64,000 nucleotides of DNA from Marisa cornuarietis (taxonomy: Eukaryota > Mollusca > Gastropoda > Architaenioglossa > Ampullariidae), in contig SMMW01000510.1 of the NCBI GenBank assembly GCA_004794655.1, positions 248,001 through 312,000 of the forward strand. Reading direction: 5' to 3'. Positions 1 through 12,320 of this stretch are shown piece by piece. The stretch's first letter is position 1. Each line of letters opens with the position of its first letter. The notes under the pieces were generated by a model that did no database searches, was not told the DNA's origin, and saw only the letters and a list, made by a program, of their open reading frames with translations. The position numbers were made by a program, and so were the translations under genes.

Positions 1-108
1 ACATAGTGTTCAAGGACAGTGAGCACTCTGCAGTTTCAACGCCCAGCACTCGGCCGAGTTTCCAACGTGGCACTGGTCACCCTCAATGCATGTGCGTTAT
101 GTTCGATA

Positions 109-306
109 CACCTGCTGGTACGATAACTTTAAGCCATGTCCACTCTTCGACGTGGACAGGTGAGAGAGATGGCACGGACCTGCAGAAGGCCAAGCCACCG
201 ACACCTGTCATGTTTCAAGTAACGCAAGTAACACTCCGGTGTACTCCGAGCACCTGTCGCGAGCTGGTCACTTGGTGATTTGACCTAGCCTTGACAACTA
301 CACCTG
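109..306. promoter_or_regulatory. Cluster of five CACCTG/CAGGTG E-boxes
   Basis: The sites start at 109, 157, 202, 251 and 301. Three sit in the longer form GACAGGTG. CAGGTG is the core bound by Snail- and ZEB-type zinc-finger repressors and some bHLH proteins. Five in 198 bp is far above chance expectation for a 6-mer. No assigned gene start lies beside it. Confidence 0.4.
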
Positions 307-567
307 CCCAACAGCTGTCAGCGAATGTACCAACTGTGTGGCCTTTAGATGATGGTTCAGCAATTGATATGTACATGTAATGAGTCACGAATGATCAGAC
401 GTATGATTGGCCCCCGACATCGAATATTCAATCAGCATGACAGCGCATTGGCTATTGCTCTAATATTATGTTTAGTGGTTGGGCCCCGTACCTGTACGTA
501 GATTTTACTGGCGCTTGCAGTGGTTTAACAAAAAACAAAAACAAATAAACAAAAAACAAAAACTTAC

Positions 568-695
568 GCCTTCAGGTGAGAGCTTGCAGTGAAAGGGTAA
601 GAGAGCGAGACAGGCAACAAAGAACATAAAATAAATACTGTCCCAACAGACATTCCACCTCAAACACCCAACTCCATACATAAATAATGCGGAGG
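568..695 (-). CDS. Candidate internal exon, possibly a later TMEM135 exon
   Basis: A 128-bp minus-strand segment lies between a good acceptor (CTTTATTAACAG) and a good donor (GTAAGT). One frame is open throughout, with start phase needing two bases and end phase 0. It encodes a hydrophobic, aromatic-rich peptide containing MYGVGCLRW and IYFMFFVACLALLPF. Position and strand fit a downstream exon of TMEM135. The CLRW and following hydrophobic run are faintly like the C-terminal half of the family (CFLRW then a membrane segment), but the spacing differs. It could equally be chance or another gene. Confidence 0.25.
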
Positions 696-1984
696 CTGTT
701 AATAAAGTTAACCAAGAAACCATGCGATGTTTACTCTAATCAGCGGCCTCAATAGCTGGCTATCCGAGATGATCGCAGGCAGCTCCTGGGTAATAATTTT
801 CCGTCGAAACCCGTTTTTGTTTCTGCCATCTTATCCGCTAACAAGTGCTCTTTTCGGGAAACAAAAGAAACTACAACACAGCCCGCCTATGCAAAGTTTA
901 AGTGTTCGCTTTTTTCAAAGTCTTGTTTTCTTCTCCTTCTTCTTAAATTAAAGCTTGCTAGGATTTCTTGCCCCATCTAATCAAGCCCTTTTTTAAAACC
1001 TTGTGTCCTATCAAACTTTACGACGCAGTTCAAAGCAGACGGCACAATCTAATACCTTTCCTTAGTCGAATTTAATGACTGCAGTAGAGCCATTTTGAGC
1101 GAGACAATTCTGCCAGGAGCTGCAGTGATCAGTAGAGGATGAAGCGGACGCGGAAAGAGGAAAAAGTCTCGGCAATTTCTGAATACATTATCCGAGCCTG
1201 AAGTAATTGTGCCTCCGTTCCGGCCTGTAAAGACAGATCAAAACTGCCAGGCCTGCTGATGGCCGTGCCACCATTACCTCCTCCGCCAAGGAAGGAGAAG
1301 CAGCAGCAGAAGAAGAAGACGCTACCTGTCCATCTTTGCCGGCAGCCTCAACCTGAAGGTCCAGTATCAAAGCAAGGCTCCACCCTTTGATGTCAAGCCA
1401 TCGTAATGGCCACGGAACTAGACACTGAGTACACCTCACTTTGAAGTCGGACATCATTTCCCCTCTCTTGAGTTGCCTGCTTACTTCCCACAGGTACCAC
1501 CTTGCCTTCTCTCTCCTCCCTCCCGACAACTACCCCCTTCTTTCCCTCTTGCTGTGATCGTAAATTTCATAAGCACTCGTAACAAAGGAGACACTTAACG
1601 ACCGTCTTAATGTCAATTTTCAATTATGATCTCCCCTGTGTTAATGACTATGGCCGTGGCGAAACAAAAACGCCAAGAAACGCAGTCCAAGTGGAGCATC
1701 CTCGCCGGCTGCAGGGAACGAAATCAGTTCTCTCCCTTGCAAATCCCTTCCCTCCCAACTTCCGTGTGCAGCTGACCGCTGCGCCGCGTCAGTTCCCAAG
1801 AAAACGCCAGTCTCCTCAATTTTACTTCTCCTTTCCCCCTTCAGCCCTGCAGGCAGACTGCGCCGGCGAAATCAAAGACTTCTTACCGGCTTCCGACGTC
1901 GGCACTAGCACTTTTATGCAAAGGTCAATAATGGAGTGAATGATTTAATGGCCTTTGCGCTTGTTTTCGCCGGGGGCCATTACT

Positions 1985-2050
1985 GCTGCCGACGGCTTTG
2001 TTTTCTGATTGGCTAATATGTTCAGCCAATGGGCGGGGGTTTTCGGGCGA
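1985..2050. promoter_or_regulatory. Paired CCAAT boxes with GC box
   Basis: ATTGGCT and AGCCAAT form a perfect 7-bp inverted repeat across a 9-bp spacer (2012-2034). They are followed at once by GGGCGGGGG. CCAAT plus GC box in this packing is promoter-like. No start codon or exon could be attached to it on either strand. Confidence 0.35.
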
Positions 2051-2511
2051 CGTCTAGCATCAACAGGTAGCGGAATGTTCTTCTCATTTCTTCTCCTTAA
2101 CCTAATCTCCTCACTTCTTACTTTGATAAACGCAGGTGACGAAGGGACTGCCCTTGGTATTTCTATAAAAAATAATAATAAATCTCGCCACATTCTGTTC
2201 CATTTTAATAATATTTGGTTGAGAGCTGGTCTTCATACAGCTAACATGACGTTTTCCTAGCGGAAGTGCACTTTGTCAGCCGTGCTTTTGCGGCTACATG
2301 GGCAATTCCATCGGGTAAGACAGTTAGTAAGGCAGGTAAGTTGTATATTAGTACAGCCAGGCCAGTCTTCCGCAAGTTCGATTATGTAGTTTGCTGACAG
2401 TAAACATGCGATAGCTCTAATGGATAGCTCAGTGGACACCTCGATACAGAAAACATAAAACTCGGTCCAAAGCAATCCGATAAAATGTGCAAAAACCCCG
2501 ATCCCAGCTCC

Positions 2512-3530
2512 ATGGTGAAGATGATCCAAAACCGCTTCAACCCTATGGCTGAGGATCTGGTAGCAGAAGAGCAGGCCAGAGCATAGTTAAACAGGTCTTC
2601 AACAGGTCTTCAAAACTTCTAAAAGCATCTCCAGCACAATAAGGATCTCTTCCATAGCTTCATTGACTTCAGAAAGGCTTTTGATAAAGTCTGGCACAAA
2701 AGGCTGGAACGCGGAAATTCAGTATCAAAGGTCTCATGCGAACCATCAAAGCGCTGCACAAAATTCCAGGAGGTCAATACTCCTTAACAACCATATGGGC
2801 CAGTGCTGTTTAACATTTCGAAGAGATTATGCGATATACACTTCCAGACCATTACACCTCCATCTCTATCGAGACGAGGTCACTATGTAACGTACGCAGA
2901 CATCGATGGCAGGAAGCAACAGCAAATTACAAGACCTCAGAAACTCGGCTTACGGGATGGAGCACAACAGCATGGAAAAGTATAAACAAATAGTGAACAC
3001 CAATGGACACGGAAAAGTGCAGGTCAGTATGAACGATTTACAGCTCGAGAAGGTACAGCTCCAAGTTCCTTTACAGAGAGACGGAATCAGGCATTCGAAA
3101 CCAAATGCTTAAAAAGGATGCACCAATTCTCTTAACAAGGAAAGCAAAACGAACGATTTCGTAGCCAGCCCAGTCGCCACCCTTGGTGGGTCCGCAGGAA
3201 ACGCTGCTCGCCACTGTCAAACGGCAAAAACTGGTTTGGTTCGCTAGACACGACACTTTATCAAAGGCAGTCGTCCAGGCGTACGTGGATGGAGGGCAAC
3301 TCGAGGTAAGCAGAAGAAAATTTGGTTGGCGAGAGTGAAGAAGTGAACATGCCGTTCAATGAGGGACCTGCTAAACAGTACACAAGACCAGCTCCGATGG
3401 CGCAGCCTTGCCGCTGCAGCATCTAATCAGGTACCCCCGAATTGTACCAGCGGGACTGTCCCACGGATGGGCGGCTTGCTCCGTGTCCGACTGGTGCCAG
3501 TTAAAGAAGTGACGACGATGAAACAAGATT
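2512..3530 (+). mobile_element. Decayed RTE-like LINE copy, RT to 3' end
   Basis: This is a plus-strand relative of the 39.6-41.7 kb element. Readable pieces include MIQNRFNPMAEDLVAEEQA near 2520, LFHSFIDFRKAFDKVWHKR near 2650-2705 and MRDLLNSTQDQLRWRSLAAA at 3359. Many stops, frameshifts and deletions separate them. The end near 3525 carries a TGACGACGATGA tail like that of the intact copy. It is 5'-truncated inside the RT domain and cannot encode protein. Confidence 0.8.
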
Positions 3531-5435
3531 TCGGCTCCTAGTTTAGGTTGTCTATAGGTCTCAGCTCCTAGCTTAGTTCCAAGATTTTAGTTCTTTAGGC
3601 CCAGTCTAGGAAAGATTTCAGTTTGTAGTTAAGGCCCAGACCTTAGGCCTAGCGCAGACCAAGCCTAAATACGGGCAGAGTGTGTCAGCGAGTAACTCAC
3701 TTGCCAGTTGTCGGGCTTGCTAACAGGGGCGGATAAAGATTAAGTAGATAAGAAGGGTTAAAAGTTCGGTGACGCTTTTGAGTGAGGAATACACGGTGAA
3801 GAATGGTGAAGATCTTCATTTTCTTAGTAACAAGGCCCTCGCTCAATGATCCAGCCAATCAGCCATCCAACGAATTGTGAGTTATTCCGTACAGCAAGCG
3901 AGCGCGCACGCACGCACGAGCGCATGCTGGCGGCTGAATTAGATGCGGCTGCAAGAAGAAAGTCGTAAATACCAGGGAAATGTTGCGCTGGGGAAAAATT
4001 AGTTCGAAATGATCGGTCAAAGTAGCACAAGCATCTCTAAAGCTGAGGTCGATACACCGGGAAGACACGATAGCGGAGGTTGATGGCATGACGAGTAGTG
4101 GACCATCAAAAGAAAGCCTCAAACCGTAAAAAAGGGACACAGTTATTGAAGCTTATATTTGCAGTAAAACATTACAACATAAATTCCAAACTTGTCCCTA
4201 ACTTTAAAATAACCGTCCCCCAATCCTTTCCTCTCAAAACAAAATCTAGAGCTTTGGGAAATAGACGTCTAGAGAAATGGAACTTGATTGTCCAATCCTT
4301 TCTGCTTTAACCAAAGACAATAGGCCGCTTTGTTTTCTAAAGTCAATCTAAATGTGAAGTTTCTAGAAAAGTATCTGAAGTTTAAGCCCATTTCTGCTGC
4401 TGCCTCGTGAAGTAGCTGTCCCACCGTCAGTTAAAAGGTAGTGACGTCATATGTGTGCCGCCAGGGGGCAAGCAAGTGCTTGAGCATCGACCTCGCTCTA
4501 GCTCCTGTGAGAAAAAAGATGCACGTGCCGGGCGGACAGGCAGAGGGCGCGTGCATAGAGGCTGCAAGCATCTCTACGCTGGAGCCGATCTAGTGAACCT
4601 CCCACCATTCACTCCTCCCCGCCCCATCCCTCCCTATTTTTTCTGCTCTTCACCCTACTACCAGTTCCTTTCTCTACCCCCTCCCGCCCACCATCCCAAA
4701 CTTGTACTAAAAAAAAAAAACCTTTGATCAGTTTTCTCGCGCGTTCATTTCTTCAAACGGCCCAGCTTGCGTCCAGACGTTTGATTTGCTCATCGGGCCT
4801 CGAGCATCAGCCATCGCAGAAAAAAAAAATCTCTTTTTTCTGAGACACCCCCTCCCAACCTTTAATCTCCACTTTTCCGTTTCTGATCTGACTTCCGTCT
4901 GGGAAGGCCAGCATCAAACAGCGTTAGTAGTCAGTGGCTACCGACGAGGCCGGGCCCCGTGTCGCGCTTCCCCTCTTCCATCTTGGCCGGCCGTCCTTCC
5001 AGCGACTGCGCAATCACACCACCGCCCAGCATCAGCACTCATCCCACCTCCCCGCTTCCTCCCCCCAGCGCCCTCCTGCCACACATTCACCATCGCTTAC
5101 TGTCCCAGATGCTTTGTTCCTTCGAAACTCGATTGGCGATCGAAGTGTCACTGTCGGATGGAGAGTTCTCTCTGTTTTTAAGACGCTCAAGCGTCCATTT
5201 CGCATTTTGATGAAGCGTCTCACGTAAAACGCACAATGTATTTCTGTCGGCACACAGACTTAAAGACCTACCCGAGTACATGTTCTTTTTAAAGGAATGG
5301 TTACAGCATACCAATTTCCAAATTATGAACAAATAAACCTCTGTTCGATCGTGGGATTCAAACCCTCTAGAACTTTCTAAATGAAGTAGGTGCAGAACGC
5401 TGGATAGAGACAGTAAACGTTTGGATATAAACACG

Positions 5436-5496
5436 GCAAAATGGACAGACACTGCAAAACGGTGGACGGACACAGCAAAATTGTAGGTGGACACAA
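5436..5496. repeat. Short tandem repeat, three units of 18-21 bp
   Basis: GCAAAATGGACAGACACT, GCAAAACGGTGGACGGACAC and GCAAAATTGTAGGTGGACAC follow one another from 5436, 5454 and 5475. Confidence 0.7.
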
Positions 5497-5873
5497 CAAA
5501 TAAGTTGTTCTGTTCGGTTCGCACGCATGATTCTGAGCAACAGCGTACGTTGGCGAAAGTACTCGCTCAAAAACGATCAGAGAAAGCAAAATACGCAGAT
5601 TCTCATTTCAAAATCTCTTCTTCAACCCCTTCCGGTGAAACGAATGCTGTATATCCACACTAATATACAGACCGTCGCAGAACTCCGAGAGAAATTCACA
5701 AACGTGTAACATAAGCATACGCAAGTAGATACACCCATCTATACTTATATTCATGCAAGCGCCCACATCCACACACACACACACACGTGTGTGCAGCGCT
5801 GCCATGCTACCTATGCAGCGTCTCCGCCCGCAGCCGGGCAAGAACGCCTGGCTAATCAAGACCGACTGTCCAG

Positions 5874-6081
5874 CACCTGCCATCCATTTCCTTCCAGCCG
5901 CGTCACAAACACCTGGAGCACGTGCAGGTCGGCCCCCGCAACTGCCCGCACCTGTCACTGTGTATTGGCCCACGTGCCAGCGCTTGGCAATGGGACCGCG
6001 GCTTGTCGTGCAGGTGACAGCGACTACATCTTGCTCCGTCATCCCTCCCTCTTCTGACTCCCTTCTCACTCCCTGACGTCA
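5874..6081. promoter_or_regulatory. Second E-box cluster with CACGTG and a CRE
   Basis: CACCTG/CAGGTG occurs at 5874, 5910, 5949 and 6011. CACGTG occurs at 5919 and 5971, and a perfect TGACGTCA at 6074-6081. The surrounding 250 bp are GC-rich and open in several frames on both strands. It could be an enhancer or an unannotated promoter. Confidence 0.4.
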
Positions 6082-6699
6082 TACACGCCATTCTGCAGGC
6101 AACAACGCCTCCTTCGTCTCCTACTTCACCCAAAACCACGAACATTATCAGGCACTTTTTCTGTGTTGACACATGGATTATCAGCTTACAACACTGTGGG
6201 TACTTAACTATAGCTAAACCACTTGCTAAATTTTAGCATAGCTTTTAAATAATACATGTTAAAATGTTCCTGCGTTTTCTCGTCAAACGCGAAGCATTGG
6301 CTCCGAGGAACTGGGCCCGTGGGTAAGAGTTATGATACAACCCTTATCATTCGCGTTAATGTTACTGCAGAAGAAATGTTACGAACTGGGTTCACAGGTC
6401 AGTAGTTTTATATCTCGCCACACCGCTCACGAGGTGCCACAATTGCTCTTTCCCGGATTAACGACGTGCAATGCAAAGTACACAAGGAAGGGATCTAATA
6501 ACATACATGTGATGAAAAAAACAAAACAAAAACAACCAAAAGCACCAATACACCATCGCTCATCTAAAAGGGGTCCCAGTGCCATCGGTGCTATTCACAC
6601 TTCCAATGTTACAGTGCTCTTAAAATCACCACCGGCTCTGATATACGTACGCACATCAACTTAGCTCTGGCAGGTTTTACGGCTGCTCCTGTACTGCGA

Positions 6700-9090
6700 A
6701 TTCTGGTGCGGGTCGATGTGTGTAGCACGTGGATAGACGCGGCAGCTCACAAGGTCCGCCACTCATGCCTGTCTTGGACAATATTGAGCAGGTCTACTCC
6801 TTCACCTTCATAAGCCAGGAGCTTGTTTTCGGATGCCTGGATTTTCCTATCAGCATCAGTAAGCAGAGTCCACGTTTCACATTTGTTTGTAAAACACGAT
6901 GGGTACTACGAGTGACTTATACAGGTTATACTTCGTAGTAAACCGGATGTTGTGACTGTGCAAGACTTGTCAAGCCTAGCCATTGCCGCTTGCTGTTGCG
7001 ATCCTGATGCGGATATCTGTCGTGGAGCTGCCGTCTTTGGACAGGATGGCTCTCAGGCAGTTTTAAGCTGCTCACCTCTTCGAACCGTACTCCGTTCATA
7101 TAGATGTCTGCTTTGCTGTCGCCAATGGCCATCACTTTACTCAGTGCTGGTCTCCATTACGTATACGTTTTAACTGTCTGTCGATCTATTAGTAAGGTCT
7201 TGAAGTTCTGCTAGTATCTGCTATCAGGTCGATGTAGTTTGTAAAGCATAGTTTGGAAATCGGGCTTCCACCGATGAAATTGGAAGTGTGATGGTCGTGA
7301 AGAGTTTCCCGCATCATGTTCTCCAAAATAAATGTTGAACACCACAGGTGATATGGTACACCTTGATGGAGGCCTACTGTTGTCTGAAAGAAAGCTTCAA
7401 TTTGATTATTGAGAAGTACAGCGCTTGTTGAGCTCTCATACAGCGATTAGACGACTTGGACAAGACCCTATTCGATGCTGATTTTTGACTCAACGTACTA
7501 TAGCCACTCGTGCAAGACTGTCAAAAGCCTTTTTAAAGTCTATGAAGATGTGATAGAGGTCCCGCTGATGCTGAAGATGCTTCTCTATCAAGATTCGACA
7601 GTTGAAGATCTGCTCAAGTGCGTTCTTACTTCATCTGAAGCCAGTCTGTTTTTATACTAGCAATTCCTCCGCGGTGGTGTTAATGCGATTCTGTATTACT
7701 ACTTTTTGCAGTTTCATTTTTTCTGTTTTGAATGAGGTATGACTAGTGACTACGTCCATTCTCTGGGTCAGTTTTTGCCTTCTCAGATTCTTTGGCACAG
7801 AGCACTGAGGGCCTTTATTGTTTGATCCCGACCTTGTTCGAGCAGCTAAGCCTGAATGTTGTCAACGCCAGATGACTATTCTCCATTCAACCTGCATACC
7901 ACGCTTTTGAGCTTTTACTGTAGTAATGGTAGGTCTACAGGTTCACTGATTCAAGTCTGGTTGTTCTAGAGGATGTCAGTACCTGTCTTCAACTGGAAGT
8001 TCTACAGGTCTTTGCAATATTCATTTCATCTGCTAAGTGCGGAGGAGCTTTGTGAGAAGGCAATCATCACTGAATAAAGCCTTGTGTATACCTGACTTGC
8101 TAAGGGTCTTTAAGATTTGGAACGCCTTCTTGTTGTAACTCCGCCTGTGCCATTTCATCCTCTATGGTGCGGCATTGTCTCGCGATCTTTGGTTTTGCCT
8201 AGCTGCCTTCATATATTTCCTGATGACCATTTGCCCTTCTTTGTACAACTTCGGGTTTGCTTTTCCTTTCTCTCTTCATGGCCATCCTTTGATCAAAAAG
8301 ATCTTTAATGTCATTCATGGCCAAGGGTTTTTTTTTCTTTTGACGCCCTTGGTTTCTTGCGCTTCCACTTGAGTACCTACATCGCAGTCCACCAAGTTCA
8401 AGTTGTTTTCAAGAATTTAGTTCCATCTTTCTTCATCATCAGTCATCTTTGTGTCATGTGGTACGTGAGGCCACAGCATAACTGTCGTTTCTGTAGCGAA
8501 GAAAGAGTTTAATAGGGTAAGGTTGCTAGTCCTACGCCCAACCCTCCTCCTTTCTCATCCGGGTTTGGGACCGGCAATGGCAGACTTCCTCCATCTTTAG
8601 CTGTAAAGATTTCAGCAACGTTTAGGTTTTGCAGATTCTCCAAATCAAAGCGAATTTGAGGGGTGTGTGAGTAGTGCTTTATTCTCGGCTTCAGGTTCAT
8701 TAAGACAAGTATGTGGTCACTGCATATGTCAGCGCCAGGTCCTCATCTTGCCTTGTTGACGCTGGATTTGAAGTATCTAGACAGCAGGATGAAGTCGATT
8801 TGGTTGTGGACCAGCCCATCTGGCGATACCAAGTTGCCGTTCTCGATTTTTTTATTGTGGTGTAGGATATTAGTTGGCTCTGCACAACTATGATTCAGAG
8901 GCCATTGTCGTTGGTTTCTCTAACCCAAGCGTTCCCACTTTTTCCCAATTCTTTGTCCCCCTGGTTCAAGTCTCGGTCTCGAAGTCAATTGGTGTTGGAA
9001 GGAAGCTGAGGACATGCCAACTGTTGACCAGGTGCTCTGTTCGCATTGACGAGGTGCCAAGAAGTGACTTGGGAAAGACCTGTTCCCTTA
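6700..9090 (-). mobile_element. Decayed RTE-like LINE copy retaining part of the endonuclease
   Basis: A minus-strand copy is collinear at DNA level with the 39.6-41.7 kb element, from its 3' region near 6700 to beyond that copy's 5' end. A deletion of about 240 bp lies near 6800. Upstream of the RT, 8500-9090 reads as the C-terminal part of an endonuclease/exonuclease/phosphatase domain: HNQIDFILLSRYFKSSV, then GADICSDHILVLMN, with a degraded NDNG motif near 8915. These residues belong to the catalytic core of LINE endonucleases. It shows that the family encoded endonuclease plus RT. Numerous stops make it non-functional. Confidence 0.8.
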
Positions 9091-9728
9091 CTTAAACTTC
9101 ATCTAATCCCCCACAAGATACTCAACCAGGGATAACTTTAGACGAACACACACACACACACACTTCAATAAACCTCAACCAGCTAGCGCGGACAAAGAGG
9201 AAGACCAATCCCACCTGATTTGTGACTAGCCCTAGGTGACGGGAAGGAGAAGAAAAGACTACTTTTCTCACCGTCCTACCTTCGGATGTTTTTTGTCCCG
9301 CAATCAGATGCAACCGCTGTGATGCCCTCTGCCATAGACGACGTTCCCACCTTCGTTGCAGGCAGCTGCATCCTGGCGCGCCGGTGTTCACACTTGACTC
9401 TCTCGGGGAATTAAGGCCGTCTACTTTACATGATGCTTACACAAGGGTCTGTTAATTACCTAAGGTTTCTCTGCCTCTATTGCGGCAGTTTCAGCAATTT
9501 CAGTCTACAGCTTAATCATGGGAGATTTTCCGATCACACTTAAAGCTACCATACGTGACTATCGTTTCCTCGAAAAATATCCTTTTTAATGACTAGTAGT
9601 AATTTTTTTTTTTTTTTTGTAATGGTTAAAACTCAGTATAAGAAGCTATAGTCTGGAACCGAGCAAAACCTAATCACTAGAATAAAGTTTGCAACCCACG
9701 AAAAGAACAGGCTTTCTCTATCCCCCCG

Positions 9729-9738
<10 letters not shown>

Positions 9739-9800
<62 letters not shown>
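9739..9800. repeat. (CA)31 microsatellite
   Basis: Uninterrupted CA dinucleotides follow a short CT run. Histidine/threonine frames over it are artefacts. Confidence 0.98.
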
Positions 9801-9801
<1 letters not shown>

Positions 9802-10818
9802 TTATGTCTCTGTTTATAACTGTTCAACATACAGAAATTTTGCCTGTTTTGTTGATATGCAGTACATATCCGTCTTGGTTAGTGGAGCAGACCCGGTGAG
9901 TTTTGCGTTTCATCAATATTTACAAATAACGAGAAAAATATATTGCACAATAATTTTCAGGCAACGCCTACATGCACGTCTGTCACCAGCCCTATTGATT
10001 GATCCCCGTACGATACACGTGTCACCAGCCTTATCGATTGATCAACCCTATTTCTCTGTTGATATTTTGACATACCCAGTGGTTTTGCCGGGTTTTTCTG
10101 GTGTGCAGTGAACTATTTGTCCTGTTTCGGGAAGCTGTCCCTGTGGGTTTGTGTGTACATAAACGCTTCAGAAACATTTAAACACGATGGAAGAGATAAC
10201 GAAAACATTACAGGCGCCATACGTACGTCAGCAGCTCCGTCGACTCACCAACATAATGAACACTAGTTTTGCTATTTTCACGGATCTGATGCACTAAGTA
10301 CAGAATCTATGACTACTTTCAGAGCAAGATAAAATGCAGTACCCTCACACATAACAGTGTCACACTGTTTGATACTCTGTCAGCATAATGTCAGTTTTTA
10401 CCGTAATATTTTATATAGTTTGTTATGAATCTGAGACCTCAATGCCATCAACGTGCTCTTTTCAAAAAAAAAGTGGAGATCATTAATTCAAATTTTCGAT
10501 GTACATTAGAAATTCTTGACTTCTAGCCATCAAGGAAGGCGGTCACCAAATGTGTCGTGCGGTTTCGGTGTTGATGACATACTAGATGAGAGAATGCAGA
10601 TATGGCAAATGTGTTATATTACAGTACTAACAAACAGACTGCTGTTTAATAACACTCAATATCTCTAAGGGCTTAGAGTAGAAACATCTTGCGGGTTGCT
10701 GACTACCACCGGATGCAAACTTTACGGAAAATTTACCCTGCCAATCAAGCACCCATTCGCAATAACACCGAACTTAACACTGCGCTGTATGATAGAAAGG
10801 AACTAAGTTATAAACTGT

Positions 10819-10820
10819 GC

Positions 10821-10858
<38 letters not shown>

Positions 10859-11047
10859 AGAGCGAGTGTGTGTCTCTGTGCGTGTGTGTGGAGAGAGACT
10901 CTGTGTGTGTGTGTGTGTGTGTCACGCACAGAGGCACAAACACACACACACACACACACACACTCCCTCCACCCACACATTCTTTATATCAGTATGTGTA
11001 CGTGCGTGCTCACTCATGAGTGTCACACACACACACACACACACACA
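10819..11047. repeat. Compound GT/CA microsatellite
   Basis: GT runs near 10823-10856 and 10902-10921 are followed by CA runs near 10938-10962 and 11026-11047. The GT and CA blocks form a potential inverted repeat of simple sequence. Confidence 0.95.
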
Positions 11048-11407
11048 GTAGGAAGGTAAAATCGAGGGGCAGGCTATCTGTTACCGCGCGGGTAGGTTGG
11101 ATGGCCACTTGTACCGCGTTTCAGCCATAAATCTGCCAGCAGCTGCTCGACTCGTGACACACAAGAGCCATCAGTTTCCAAGGTGGAAAGCCAGAAGGAG
11201 GTCCAGAAGTCTGAGGCTACTTGCCGAACCCGGTAACACCCCCTCTCCCCCTCCACACACAACCCCGCTAGCAATCCCCACCCATAAAACTGATATTTTT
11301 CTAGTAAGAAGAATGTCAACAGATTCCGACAGAAACGCCAGCCGCACAGAAGATCACGTCAGCCATACTCGCTTCGTCACCCAGAAAATCACTGTGTTGC
11401 AAAGGCC

Positions 11408-11475
11408 ACTTGTGTGTGTGTGTGTGCGTGTTTGTGCGTGTGTGTGTGCGTGTTTGTGCGTGTGTGTGTGTGTTT
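11408..11475. repeat. Interrupted GT microsatellite
   Basis: GT runs are broken by GC and TTT, in a repeated TGTGCGTGTTTGTGCG pattern. Confidence 0.9.
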
Positions 11476-12320
11476 ACTGCGATATTTTTAGCATCCGGAA
11501 ACATACCGACACGACCTCGTTAAAAATGTCTTGGTCCAGAAAGAACCGCACGAAAGCTGGGAACGGCCCTTAAACGTGATGCGCCCACTTGTCATGCTAA
11601 ATGGGTTCTTTACGGGTAGCGTCTCCGGTTATCACTCGCCCTTGAAAGATGGTCTGAGTGGCCAAATGGAACTGCAGTAAGCTGGAAATATCAGTGTACA
11701 GTGGCCTGAGAGCAGGAGGGACATGAAAGGGGTACGGTCGGTTTGTTTGCAGACCGTAAAGATTAGTCCTCGTTTGGGTTAATGGAAGCATCTCGTGCTG
11801 AACAAGACACTGACGAGACCGCTCTCGCCGACCGTTTTATCACAATCACGTGCAGCAGTTGTTGACCGACAATCATCAATCTTCACTGACAATCGTCAAT
11901 CCTGGCCAGCGGCTTGATTAACACAAGCTGGCCTGTGTGCATTGGGAGGACCCAGCTGGACAGAGACGGGAAGACTCTGTGGTTTGCGTAGTCAACATTG
12001 GCAGCAGCGATCAACATCTACGACCTTCGAATGATGTTTCAGCATCTTCACTTCTTGTTACTATGACAACCTCTATCAGTATTTAGAAGGTTAACTTTCC
12101 AACTACGACGATGATGATGCTGACGGCGATAATGACAGTCGGGCTCGAAATAAGGATCGTCTGTCTCGCAAATGTAACTCGAAAACCGTCAGCATTCTTA
12201 AGACTGACCCAGCTGGGATGCCAGTAATGAAGAGTGTAGAACTCTTGGGGATATTCTTCTAGCGGTAGCAGTCAGCAAGAAACTCTTCCTACTCGAAAGA
12301 TGTTTTTGCACAACACTCAC

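Larger units (their letters stand above)
1..2511. other. Non-coding stretch left of the first LINE copy
   Basis: It holds the E-box cluster (109-306), the candidate exon (568-695) and the CCAAT/GC group (1985-2050). Short frames near 1188-1529 and 1610-1939 have no homology I recognise. It may be TMEM135 intron or 3' flank. Confidence 0.5.
3531..6699. other. Non-coding stretch between two LINE copies
   Basis: It holds a perfect CRE at 4442-4449, a GC- and pyrimidine-rich part at 4455-5110, a short tandem repeat at 5436 and the E-box cluster at 5874-6081. A possible B-box (minus strand, GGTTTGAATCCCA near 5351-5363) hints at a SINE remnant. No gene was seen. Confidence 0.5.
9091..12320. other. 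Microsatellite-rich stretch downstream of the fourth TMEM135 exon
   Basis: The CA/GT arrays at 9739, 10819 and 11408 dominate. I looked on the minus strand for the next TMEM135 exon, which should begin in phase 0 with a hydrophobic run, and did not find it. Confidence 0.5.

Noticed and set aside
4786..5524. 131-codon plus and 145-codon minus frames
   Set aside because: Low-complexity Pro/Ser-rich or tandem-repeat translation, with no family match.
5608..6076. 153-codon minus and 107-codon plus frames
   Set aside because: Overlapping open frames on both strands of a GC-rich block, with no homology; the E-box cluster is the better-supported feature.
9689..11573. Several frames rich in His-Thr or Cys-Val
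   Set aside because: They are direct translations of CA/GT dinucleotide arrays.
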